A stretch of 13,473 nucleotides of DNA, from the NCBI GenBank assembly GCA_038062165.1, contig JBBTXQ010000008.1, positions 1 through 13,473 of the forward strand, read 5' to 3'. The stretch comes from DATDSR01 sp038062165. Its GTDB lineage: Bacteria > Patescibacteriota > Minisyncoccia > Phycocordibacterales > DATDSR01. The notes under the pieces were generated by a model. It made no database searches. It saw only the letters and a program-made list of their open reading frames with translations, and was not told the DNA's origin. Of the stretch, positions 1-5,891 are shown in pieces. How positions within the stretch are numbered: the first letter of the stretch is position 1; each line of letters opens with the position of its first letter. Position numbers and translations under genes: made by a program.

Positions 1-174
1 TACCGATGGCACGGCCTCCGTTACGGAGGGTTCAAGAACCATCACCATCACCGGACCAAGCGTCAAGTATCGGTAATTCCACTCCTTGATCTTCTGTCCG
101 ATGACGAGTGGGTCTGCGGTGCCGAGAATCTCGTCTGGATCGATCTCGAGTGAAATCTTTTTTCGCCTTCTCAT
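1..174 (-). CDS. Partial gene: PBP2-like N-terminus joined in frame to an NDK-like segment (possible chimera)
   Basis: The ATG at 174 overlaps the stop of the upstream mreD-like gene as ATGA, exactly where PBP2 (mrdA) is expected after mreB-mreC-mreD. The 58 visible codons run off the left edge without a stop. Residues 1-16 are basic and then read EIDPDEI, the kind of N-terminus I know from CPR PBP2 proteins. From residue 17 the sequence reads LGTADPLVIG, then EWN and GPVMVMVLE. This resembles the C-terminal half of nucleoside diphosphate kinase and not a transglycosylase/transpeptidase. No membrane anchor follows, although PBP2 should have one. By hand count GC is about 56% for bases 1-126, against about 38% for 181-300. 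The most economical reading is a junction near 127-147. Whether this is a real fusion, a recombination event or an assembly error cannot be decided here. The NDK catalytic histidine would lie beyond the edge. Confidence 0.5.
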   Translation of the reverse strand, partial: MRRRKKISLEIDPDEILGTADPLVIGQKIKEWNYRYLTLGPVMVMVLEPSVTEAVPSV

Positions 175-434
175 AATCTTAATCTTGGCTTGAGCACGAA
201 TTCGATCAGAGTGATTGCGATAATTGCCAAGAGTATTGCATTTAAATAAATAGGGCCACTGTCACGGCCATAAAATAACTGTATCAAAATCGAAATAAGC
301 ACACCTTCAATGAAGATCTTAAAGAGAAAACTGCCAACCAAAATTAGAATCGCAGTAACCCACCACGGTAAAATAAATACGGAGAGTAGAATAACTGGCA
401 TAAAGGCAAAGCGGAAATTTTTACTCCAGGACAT
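171..434 (-). CDS. mreD: Small MreD-like membrane protein
   Basis: This is an 87-residue, very hydrophobic protein directly downstream of mreC and upstream of the PBP2-like start. Position is the main argument for calling it MreD, the integral membrane subunit of the rod elongation complex. Hydrophobic stretches lie at about residues 11-40 and 45-55, with another at about 64-82, so two to three membrane spans are likely before the basic C-terminus KPRLRL. Typical MreD proteins are roughly 160 residues with five or six spans, so this is about half length. The ATG at 434 overlaps the end of mreC by 14 bp, with an AAGG just upstream at tight spacing. The stop overlaps the next start as ATGA. No MreD sequence motif can be verified by eye. 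It could instead be an unrelated small membrane protein occupying the mreD slot. Confidence 0.6.
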   Translation of the reverse strand: MSWSKNFRFAFMPVILLSVFILPWWVTAILILVGSFLFKIFIEGVLISILIQLFYGRDSGPIYLNAILLAIIAITLIEFVLKPRLRL

Positions 435-1143
435 AAACCTTATTTATGGCATGGATATTAACTGGCAATCTAGCTAAAACTTTTTGAAAAGCGTCGCCCG
501 AATCATTTTTAATATTTTCCACGTTGGCAATTAAGAGATTTTCTGCCCCTGGTAACATGAGCGTCGAGCTTGCCGTTACATTAATACCGCGAGGTAAACG
601 CAGATAAAAGTTCTGGCTCCCTTGCCCTGAGGCAATCACTCTCTCCTCGCCGTCGAGAATAAGTTCGAGATCCTTGCCATAAGCCGAAAATAATTCTATT
701 TTTGATATTTTGGGATATACCTCTATTATCTTACCTAGAGCCACACCTTGATCACTTATGACAACGCGACCGGGCTCTATTCCTTGATCTGAACCCTGAT
801 CAATAATAATTGTGTCGTACGGTGATGATCTGATTGATGAGAGGACATACGCGAGATGCCTGTTCTTCCCAGCGCTATGCTCAAGGAGAATGCGTAGGAC
901 ATAGTTCTCATTTTCTAGCACACTGATCCTCTTGAGCATGCTCCGCTCGGATTGTGATCTTGTTACTTCAACATTATGTGTAATTGAGTTAGTCACTCGC
1001 CATATGGGCACAGCTATACGTGAAAATAGGCTAGTAGTTCCATATGCAATTGGCTCACGCAACCAGACAATAATAAAAATTGTAATTATCAAGGACAGAA
1101 GTAGATACCCCCTCCACGGTCTACTTCTAGATTGGTAGTTCAT
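421..1143 (-). CDS. mreC: Rod shape-determining protein MreC
   Basis: MreC is the periplasmic or extracytoplasmic scaffold linking MreB filaments to the peptidoglycan synthases of the elongasome. The protein has a short basic N-terminus and one membrane anchor (GYLLLSLIITIFIIVWL, about residues 12-28). A probable coiled coil rich in R/S/E/L follows at about residues 58-88, and then the beta-rich MreC core. The core has the recognisable pattern DQGSDQGIEPGRVVIS followed by GVALGKIIEV. I chose the ATG at 1143 (240 residues) because GAAGG at 1149-1153 lies 5 nt upstream. An in-frame TTG at 1155 and ATG at 1146 would add four residues or one residue, but both are badly placed relative to that site. 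The gene overlaps the end of mreB by 17 bp and the start of the mreD-like gene by 14 bp, suggesting translational coupling. Length is slightly short for the family. Confidence 0.9.
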   Translation of the reverse strand: MNYQSRSRPWRGYLLLSLIITIFIIVWLREPIAYGTTSLFSRIAVPIWRVTNSITHNVEVTRSQSERSMLKRISVLENENYVLRILLEHSAGKNRHLAYVLSSIRSSPYDTIIIDQGSDQGIEPGRVVISDQGVALGKIIEVYPKISKIELFSAYGKDLELILDGEERVIASGQGSQNFYLRLPRGINVTASSTLMLPGAENLLIANVENIKNDSGDAFQKVLARLPVNIHAINKVYVLE

Positions 1144-2176
1144 CATCGCCTTCAACTAATACTGAACTAAAATTTGCAAGATCCTCCAGTACAAAACCGG
1201 CTCCTCGCACGACACAAGTGAGTGGATCCTCTGCAATATAAACCGGCACTTTGAGCTCTTCTTCCAAAAGTTTAGCAAAGTTGGTTATAAGCGCCCCACC
1301 CCCGAGTAGCACCAAACCTCTGTGCATCACATCAGCCACGACCTCTGGGGGTGTGTTCTCAAGGACCTCCTTGACCGATTCAACCACTGCGGCGAGAGAA
1401 GGGCCAGTTGCCTCTCTTATATCTGCGTCGGTGATGTTGATTTCTCGTGGTAGACCAGTGACTAGGTCACGACCTCTAATTTTCATTTCAAGCGGTTCGT
1501 CGAGTTCAGTAGCTGAACCGATCGCAATCTTAATATTTTCGGCGGTTTTCTCACCGATCAATATTTTGAACTCCTCGCGAATATAATTAATTATGTCATC
1601 ATTAAGTTTATTCCCCGCAATTCTCAAATTTTTTGATGAAACTATTCCGCCTAATGAGATAACGGCAATATCAGTGGTGCCACCACCGATATCGACAACC
1701 ATTGAACCAACGGCGTCATTCACTGGCAATTTAGTACCAATAGCTCCAGCCATGGGCTCCTCGATCAGGTGCGCTTCGCGCGCGCCAGCATTACGGGCCG
1801 CGTCTCGTACTGCCCGCTTTTCTACATTTGTTATACCGGAAGGAATGCCCACGACGACCCTCGGACCCAATAGTTTCTTACCAGAGACATCCATGGCTAA
1901 TCTAATGAAATGGGCCAACATCTCCTCCGTTGCTTCGAAGTTTGATATCACACCATCAACAAGCGGCTTAACCGCCACTACATGCCCGGGAGTGCGTCCC
2001 ACCATTTTGTATGCATCCTTTCCCACCGCTACCACTTGGCCGGTTTTCTGATTAATTGCCACCACCGAAGGCTCATTAACCACGATTCCCTTTCCCTTTA
2101 CATACACAAGTGTATTGGCAGTACCGAGATCAATACCCATATCATCTGAAAATTTCTTTTTGAACCAGTCAAGCAT
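1127..2176 (-). CDS. mreB: Actin-like rod shape protein MreB (operon copy)
   Basis: MreB is a cytoplasmic ATP-binding actin homologue that forms membrane-associated filaments steering cell-wall synthesis. The 349-residue protein carries the phosphate-1 loop GIDLGTANTLVYV (14-26), NEPSVVAI (34-41), EEPMAGAIG (139-147), the phosphate-2 loop DIGGGTTDIAVIS (162-174) and the adenosine motif LLGGGALI (290-297). All match the family. The N-terminus MLDWFKKKFSDD could form a short amphipathic helix, a known membrane-binding feature in some MreBs. The ATG at 2176 has GGGAG at 2186-2190, 9 nt upstream, and overlaps the proS stop by 8 bp. It is followed by mreC in the classical rod operon order. A second, divergent MreB lies at 5892-6899. 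Confidence 0.97.
   Translation of the reverse strand: MLDWFKKKFSDDMGIDLGTANTLVYVKGKGIVVNEPSVVAINQKTGQVVAVGKDAYKMVGRTPGHVVAVKPLVDGVISNFEATEEMLAHFIRLAMDVSGKKLLGPRVVVGIPSGITNVEKRAVRDAARNAGAREAHLIEEPMAGAIGTKLPVNDAVGSMVVDIGGGTTDIAVISLGGIVSSKNLRIAGNKLNDDIINYIREEFKILIGEKTAENIKIAIGSATELDEPLEMKIRGRDLVTGLPREINITDADIREATGPSLAAVVESVKEVLENTPPEVVADVMHRGLVLLGGGALITNFAKLLEEELKVPVYIAEDPLTCVVRGAGFVLEDLANFSSVLVEGDDELPI
1149..1153 (-). promoter_or_regulatory. Ribosome binding site that decides the mreC start
   Basis: The minus strand reads GAAGG here, inside the last codons of mreB. It is 5 nt from the ATG at 1143, 2 nt from the ATG at 1146, and overlaps the TTG at 1155. The spacing favours 1143 as the mreC start. 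Confidence 0.55.
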
Positions 2177-3386
2177 ATTTAATTGCTCCCGTTTTTCGAT
2201 CCTTTACCTCAATGCCACCGGTGGAAAGGCTCTTTTTGCTTATTACATAGCGCGTGGGAATACCAATTAAGTCAGCGTCGGCAAACTTCTCCCCTGCCGC
2301 AACGTCCCGATCATCATAAAGAACTTCCTTGCCCTCTTGCACTAATTTCTCATAGAGTGCATCCGCCTCACCCTTAGTCTCCGCATCAAGCGAGAGTAAG
2401 TGAATGGTGAAAGGCGCAACTGATTCTGGCCAAACAATACCCTTCTCATCCGAGAGAACTTCAACCACTGTTCCCATTAAACGACTTGGTCCAATCCCGT
2501 ACGAGCCCATGAAAACAGGAACGCTTTCACCATTTTCATCTTTATATCTCAATCCCAGAGACTCGGAAAAGCGGGTTCCAAGAGTAAATATGTTACCAAC
2601 CTCCACAGACTTCTTTTCGATGAAATTATCTACCATCAATTCCTTCTTCAGGTCATCCGTAAATATCTCCTTATTGATCGCACCGAGTTTCCCTGTTCTT
2701 TCGTCTGTGTATGTATAAATAACATCCTCTCCCGTCTCACAAATAGTCTGGAACTCGTGTGAAAATTTGCTAAATATCCCACCAGACGCAAAAGTTTTTA
2801 CTGTTCTGTCACTAATACCTACTCGCTCAAATATGCGTTCATAGGAGGTCGAAACCTTCTCGTAGAACTCTATATGAGACTTCTCATCCTTGTTGAATGA
2901 ATAGAGGTCTTTCATTGGGAATTCTCGTCCTCTCATAACACCTGCTTTAGCCCTAACCTCATTTCTAAATTTAGTATTGATTTGATAGACAGACTTCGGT
3001 AAATCTTTATGCGATTGAATATGTTCTCTTAGTATATTTGTGACTGGTTCCTCATTAGTGAGTGCGAGGCCTAAGTCACTCCCATTTTTTAGTTTAGTCT
3101 TAAACCAATTATCAACCAATTTATCATCCCATCTTCCTGTTTTCTCCCACAACTCCCTATCTTGAAGTAGTGACATTTGTATTTCCTGCCCGCCGATGGC
3201 ATTCATTTCTTCACGAATAATATCGCTTATCTTATTCAAGACTCGGAGTCCAAGAGGAAGATACGAATAGACCCCGGCCATTTCTTTGTGTATAAATCCT
3301 GCCCTAATCAGGAGTTGCGCGTTCTTGGCTGTTTCGTCTTTGGGGGCCTCTCTACGCGTCTTGGTGAATAAAAAAGATTGTCTCAT
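2169..3386 (-). CDS. proS: Prolyl-tRNA synthetase, short form without editing insertion
   Basis: This class II aminoacyl-tRNA synthetase charges tRNA-Pro with proline using ATP in the cytoplasm. The 405 residues contain the class II core. The motif 1 region is at about 30-62 (LPLGLRVLNKI...GGQEI), followed by TNEEP (110-114). Motif 2 is at about 139-163 (KFRNEVR...MRGREFPMKDLYSF), and motif 3 is GSYGIGPSRLMG (294-305). A C-terminal anticodon-binding domain follows from about 322. The bacterial INS editing domain, normally a roughly 180-residue insert between motifs 2 and 3, is absent: only about 130 residues separate them. This explains why the protein is short of the usual ~570 residues, and it resembles the short forms known from alphaproteobacteria and CPR. 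The start at 3386 has AGGA at 3395-3398 with 8 nt spacing. The end overlaps mreB by 8 bp. Confidence 0.96.
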   Translation of the reverse strand: MRQSFLFTKTRREAPKDETAKNAQLLIRAGFIHKEMAGVYSYLPLGLRVLNKISDIIREEMNAIGGQEIQMSLLQDRELWEKTGRWDDKLVDNWFKTKLKNGSDLGLALTNEEPVTNILREHIQSHKDLPKSVYQINTKFRNEVRAKAGVMRGREFPMKDLYSFNKDEKSHIEFYEKVSTSYERIFERVGISDRTVKTFASGGIFSKFSHEFQTICETGEDVIYTYTDERTGKLGAINKEIFTDDLKKELMVDNFIEKKSVEVGNIFTLGTRFSESLGLRYKDENGESVPVFMGSYGIGPSRLMGTVVEVLSDEKGIVWPESVAPFTIHLLSLDAETKGEADALYEKLVQEGKEVLYDDRDVAAGEKFADADLIGIPTRYVISKKSLSTGGIEVKDRKTGAIKYA

Positions 3387-3472
3387 AAGGAATATCCTAT
3401 CATAAATTGAGAGGGTGGGTAAGTCTTAATAAATTCATAACCTTGTACGTTCGAGACGGCCGTCTTATTCAT
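3383..3472 (-). CDS. Possible 29-codon ORF ending on the proS start
   Basis: In the gap between the PaaX/Cas2-like gene and proS there is an open frame of 29 codons from ATG 3472 to a TGA that overlaps the proS ATG as ATGA. Its first 11 residues (MNKTAVSNVQG) are identical to those of the upstream PaaX/Cas2-like protein, because both are encoded by the 35-bp repeat; the remainder (YEFIKTYPPSQ...) is unrelated. No Shine-Dalgarno sequence precedes it. It may be a leader peptide coupled to proS, a remnant of the locus before the upstream gene was inserted, or a chance ORF created by the repeat. No promoter or terminator was identified in this 98-bp gap; a TATGAT hexamer upstream of proS lacks a good -35. 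Confidence 0.3.
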   Translation of the reverse strand: MNKTAVSNVQGYEFIKTYPPSQFMIGYSL

Positions 3473-3475
3473 ACA
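3441..3475 (-). repeat. 35-bp direct repeat, copy A (downstream of PaaX/Cas2-like gene)
   Basis: Thirty-four of 35 bases match copy B at 4041-4075; the only difference is C at 3452 versus T at 4052. The two copies are exactly 600 bp apart and in the same orientation, bracketing the PaaX/Cas2-like coding region. On the coding strand this copy begins one codon outside the ATG at 3472 and ends within codon 11 of the 29-codon ORF before proS. Weak similarity continues upstream on the coding strand: AACATGA occurs about 17-20 bases farther out next to both copies. Confidence 0.95.
3454..3465. promoter_or_regulatory. 12-bp perfect palindrome in repeat copy A
   Basis: AGACGGCCGTCT equals its own reverse complement and is GC-rich in an AT-richer setting. 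It lies about 70-80 bp upstream of the proS start and directly downstream of a gene encoding a winged-helix regulator. It could be an operator for that regulator, but this is inference from the palindrome and context only. With no loop it is not a convincing terminator. Confidence 0.3.
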
Positions 3476-3484
3476 TCCATGTGA

Positions 3485-4072
3485 TCATGTTAACCTATAG
3501 TGCTTTCTTAGCCATATGTCACCATCAAATCTTTTTGTTGTTAGATATATAACCTCTTTACCAACCCTCAAATCTGTCTTTAGGAGTGCAATTAAATCTT
3601 CGCAAGCATATGGGGAAAGCCACACACTCTGCTGGATCATGACGAAACCAAGTTTACGAAGTTCAGCTCTCAATCTTCCCCTCCAGAACCGCTTCATCTC
3701 CTTTATATCGAAGATGATAATTCTCCATTGATTATCCCACTTTTGTTTAACTTGTTTTTGTTCATTGTTAAAACTCAATAAATCAGAAAACATTTGAGCA
3801 CGACCTTTTTCAGTTATTGTGAGATAGAACTTTCCTGTCTTTGTTTTTTTCCACTCCAACAGCCCATTATGAATAAGACGCTTTGTGGCGGTTGGGATGT
3901 ATGAACGCAGACTATAATGTTTTCCTCCCAACGACTTAAATTTAACCTCCCGCTCACTTGCTTCTATAAGCATGCCGACACTAACTTCTTTGAACCTTGA
4001 GATATACTCCAGAATTTGATTCCGAATCGTCCCCCTTGTCCCTTGTACGTTTGAGACGGCCGTCTTATTCAT
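3485..4072 (-). CDS. PaaX-like winged-helix regulator with Cas2-like domain
   Basis: The 195-residue protein has two parts. Residues about 14-100 look like winged-helix DNA-binding sequence: RNQILEYISRFKEVSVGMLIEA, then RSYIPTATKRLIHNGLLEWKK, then a wing GKFYLTITEKGRAQM. Residues about 111-195 match the Cas2-like/PaaX middle domain common in CPR genomes: KWDNQWRIIIFDIKE, then RAELRKLGFVMIQQSVWLSP, then KEVIYLTTKRFDGD. Proteins of this type are often labelled PaaX-family repressor or Cas2. No CRISPR array, cas1 or phenylacetate genes occur in the window, so a DNA-binding regulator is more likely than an adaptation nuclease. It sits between rseP and proS, 23 bp after the rseP stop. Its first 11 codons are encoded by a 35-bp repeat duplicated just beyond its 3' end, suggesting insertion. 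No Shine-Dalgarno precedes ATG 4072, and a later start is possible. Confidence 0.75.
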   Translation of the reverse strand: MNKTAVSNVQGTRGTIRNQILEYISRFKEVSVGMLIEASEREVKFKSLGGKHYSLRSYIPTATKRLIHNGLLEWKKTKTGKFYLTITEKGRAQMFSDLLSFNNEQKQVKQKWDNQWRIIIFDIKEMKRFWRGRLRAELRKLGFVMIQQSVWLSPYACEDLIALLKTDLRVGKEVIYLTTKRFDGDIWLRKHYRLT

Positions 4073-4075
4073 ACA
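4041..4075 (-). repeat. 35-bp direct repeat, copy B (5' end of PaaX/Cas2-like gene)
   Basis: This is the partner of the copy at 3441-3475, with one mismatch (T at 4052). It covers the ATG and the first 11 codons of the PaaX/Cas2-like gene. Repeat plus gene make a unit of exactly 600 bp, so recombination between the copies would cleanly remove the gene and leave one repeat. Confidence 0.95.
4054..4065. promoter_or_regulatory. 12-bp perfect palindrome in repeat copy B
   Basis: This is the same self-complementary AGACGGCCGTCT as at 3454-3465, here only a few codons inside the PaaX/Cas2-like reading frame. A dimeric winged-helix protein binding here could repress its own expression. There is no direct evidence for binding. 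Confidence 0.3.
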
Positions 4076-4095
4076 ATAGTTTCATGTTGATTTTG

Positions 4096-5115
4096 CTAGG
4101 TTAAAAGATGGGCAATATCCCGATAAGTAATAATGATCATTAGGAGAATCAAGATTGAAAAGCCTATCGTGTTCATAATTCTTGCCACGCGCTCTTTGAT
4201 GGGCGAGCCCTTAATTGCTTCTATAATTACAAAAAGTAATCGGCCGCCATCAAGGGCCGGAAATGGCACTAGATTAATTACCGCCAAAGAAAGTGACAAG
4301 ATAGCAGTTATAAGCAAGAGTGAGCTGAAGCCTTGCTCGCTAGCCTGACCAATAATACCGGCAATCCCCACCGGACCGACCACACCTTCAAAGCTAGCCT
4401 GGCCGCGGAAAATATTTGTGATAAATTGAAATAAGCCAGAGGCAGTGGCGGTAGTCAGCCTCCATGTTACTTTCAAACCAGGCACAATTGATCCAAAAAA
4501 ATTCATGTGAGCATCGGCCACTAGATCCATCTCGATTCCCATTAAAGGATCTGGTATTAATTTATATTCTCCCTTATCTGTTTCAAGCACCACTTCTTGC
4601 TTATTGTGTGCCTTAACATACCTAATCACATCATCGGGAGACTTGAAATTGTTCACACTAGTTCCAGGCTTTATCCCAGCATTATCAGCGGGTGAGGCCG
4701 GTAATACAGCCGTAATCATAACCCTCTGATTGACGAGAAACTCATTTTGGTTCTTAAATTCTGAAGTAGATACTACCAGGCCTGTTTGCAGGCCCGCCCA
4801 AATCAAGGCAAGTGCGAGAATTAGATTGAATACTATGCCGGCAATTATCACTCCGGCTTGCAACAATTTGGGTTTACTAACAAAGCTTCCCTCCCCACCA
4901 TTACCCCCTTCGCCAAAGATTCTCACGAATCCACCAAACGGAATCCAATTTATAGAATAAATAGTGCCTCCCCATTTCCTTCCAATTAATTTTGGCGGCA
5001 AACCTAGACCAAACTCTTCAACTTTAATTTTCCCCAACTTAGCCACAATGAAATGCCCGAACTCGTGAGACAGAACCAAAACAGCCAGGACTACAATTAG
5101 CAATATCACCGACAT
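4096..5115 (-). CDS. rseP: Site-2 intramembrane zinc metalloprotease RseP/RasP
   Basis: This is an M50-family protease that cleaves transmembrane segments of anti-sigma factors or signal peptides within the membrane. The zinc-binding HEFGH is at residues 17-21 inside the first membrane helix. The second metal/active-site motif is in INLVPFPALDGGRLL near residue 290. A PDZ domain spans about residues 130-200 (ITAVLPASPADNAGIKPG...). Further hydrophobic helices lie at about 86-112 and at the C-terminus (IGFSILILLMIIITY). The protein is 339 residues with one PDZ domain, shorter than the E. coli enzyme, which has two PDZ domains and about 450 residues. The frame is open farther upstream, but the added residues overlap frr and are not family-like, so I start at ATG 5115, one base after the frr stop. 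The order frr-rseP-proS is a common bacterial arrangement, here interrupted by the PaaX/Cas2-like gene. Confidence 0.94.
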   Translation of the reverse strand: MSVILLIVVLAVLVLSHEFGHFIVAKLGKIKVEEFGLGLPPKLIGRKWGGTIYSINWIPFGGFVRIFGEGGNGGEGSFVSKPKLLQAGVIIAGIVFNLILALALIWAGLQTGLVVSTSEFKNQNEFLVNQRVMITAVLPASPADNAGIKPGTSVNNFKSPDDVIRYVKAHNKQEVVLETDKGEYKLIPDPLMGIEMDLVADAHMNFFGSIVPGLKVTWRLTTATASGLFQFITNIFRGQASFEGVVGPVGIAGIIGQASEQGFSSLLLITAILSLSLAVINLVPFPALDGGRLLFVIIEAIKGSPIKERVARIMNTIGFSILILLMIIITYRDIAHLLT

Positions 5116-5116
5116 A

Positions 5117-5665
5117 TTATTCTGAAATTTCTTGTTGCTTACGCGCTGTGGCGACCTCGAGATTATTATTGGTAAGATCAACCATTTTCTGCAAATCCTC
5201 CTTGAGGGTAAACTTTTCATCCTCACTTATCTCACCGTCTTTCTCTCTTTTTGTAACATCATTCAAAATATCTTCTCTTTCCCTTCGCACTTTCACTCGA
5301 GCTTCTTCGTGCTTCTCTTTTATAAGACGTTCAAGAACCTTACGTCTCTCGCTATTAAGTTCCGGGAATGAGACTCGCAAACCAGATCCGTCCACGATCA
5401 CACTAATGCCCAGATTGGCCGCCTGAAGAGCCGATTCGATGGCACGAACTGCCGACTTGTCATACGGAGCAATACGCAATGTGCGAGCATCCTCGATAGA
5501 GATGGCGGCCAGGTGTGAGATCTTGCTCTGTGATCCATACATATCAACATTAACAGGATCAAGCACGGCAGGTGTGGCCCTACCAGTGCGCAGACTCTGG
5601 TACTCATGTGAAAGCCACTTTTCAACTTCACTTAATTTATTTTTAAGAACATTTAAATTAAACAT
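5117..5665 (-). CDS. frr: Ribosome recycling factor
   Basis: RRF acts with EF-G in the cytoplasm to split post-termination ribosomes. At 182 residues the protein has normal length (about 185). It shows the conserved N-terminal helix with SLRTGRATPAVLD (25-37), the beta/alpha domain II (ISIEDARTLRIAPYDKSAVRAIESA), and VSFPELNSERRKVLERLIKE followed by the long C-terminal helices. The ATG at 5665 lies 13 nt after the stop of the small upstream gene and has no evident Shine-Dalgarno; the preceding bases are T-rich. The usual partner pyrH is not in the window; upstream lie a 70-residue unknown and an mreB paralogue. Confidence 0.97.
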   Translation of the reverse strand: MFNLNVLKNKLSEVEKWLSHEYQSLRTGRATPAVLDPVNVDMYGSQSKISHLAAISIEDARTLRIAPYDKSAVRAIESALQAANLGISVIVDGSGLRVSFPELNSERRKVLERLIKEKHEEARVKVRREREDILNDVTKREKDGEISEDEKFTLKEDLQKMVDLTNNNLEVATARKQQEISE

Positions 5666-5678
5666 GCAATAAAAAGAA

Positions 5679-5891
5679 TTATAAAACTAAACTTATGTGA
5701 TCAAGAATAGCACGAATAGGTATCTGGGTAGAAGCAAGTCTTTTGCGTGTCTCTATCATTTCTCGCAACTTGAATCTATTGTTAATTAAACCATCTGCGT
5801 GCAAACTCTGTTCTATTTTATCAAGCACTAATTTAATTTGCTCTCTATCGCCTGATTCGACTAAATCCTTTAATTCTTTTGCTTCAACCAT
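5679..5891 (-). CDS. Unrecognised 70-residue protein
   Basis: I do not recognise a family. The protein is charged and probably almost entirely helical: ELKDLVESGDREQIKLVLDK, then NNRFKLREMIETRKRLAS, with a hydrophobic C-terminus ILDHISLVL. There is no signal peptide, membrane span or cysteine. Its ATG follows the mreB-2 stop with no gap (TAAATG), and its stop lies 13 nt before frr. It is therefore very likely translated as part of the same transcript, perhaps by re-initiation, since no clear Shine-Dalgarno is seen. Position fits a small cytoplasmic partner of either neighbour, but this is only inference. Confidence 0.6.
   Translation of the reverse strand: MVEAKELKDLVESGDREQIKLVLDKIEQSLHADGLINNRFKLREMIETRKRLASTQIPIRAILDHISLVL

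Noticed and set aside
29..40. GGTTCAAGAACC, reminiscent of a tRNA T-loop
   Set aside because: It is a short inverted repeat within an open reading frame; no acceptor stem, anticodon arm or D-arm could be found around it.
1593..2051. 152-codon open frame on the plus strand opposite mreB
   Set aside because: It lies entirely antisense to conserved MreB codons. Its sequence is Ser/Thr/Pro-rich, as expected from the reverse complement, and no family is recognisable.
3454..3465. Rho-independent terminator after the PaaX/Cas2-like gene
   Set aside because: The palindrome has no loop and no following T-run in the direction of transcription.
3441..4075. CRISPR array
   Set aside because: Only two repeat copies exist and the interval between them is a coding gene, not a spacer. 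No cas1 or effector gene is present; the Cas2-like domain alone does not make a CRISPR locus.
5116..5226. N-terminal extension of RseP upstream of ATG 5115
   Set aside because: The extra residues are read out of frame from frr and are not hydrophobic or family-like; the protease begins correctly at MSVILLIVV one base after the frr stop.
5679..5684. TATAAT hexamer on the minus strand just before frr
   Set aside because: It coincides with the stop codon of the 70-residue gene, has no supporting -35, and AT-rich DNA gives such hexamers by chance.
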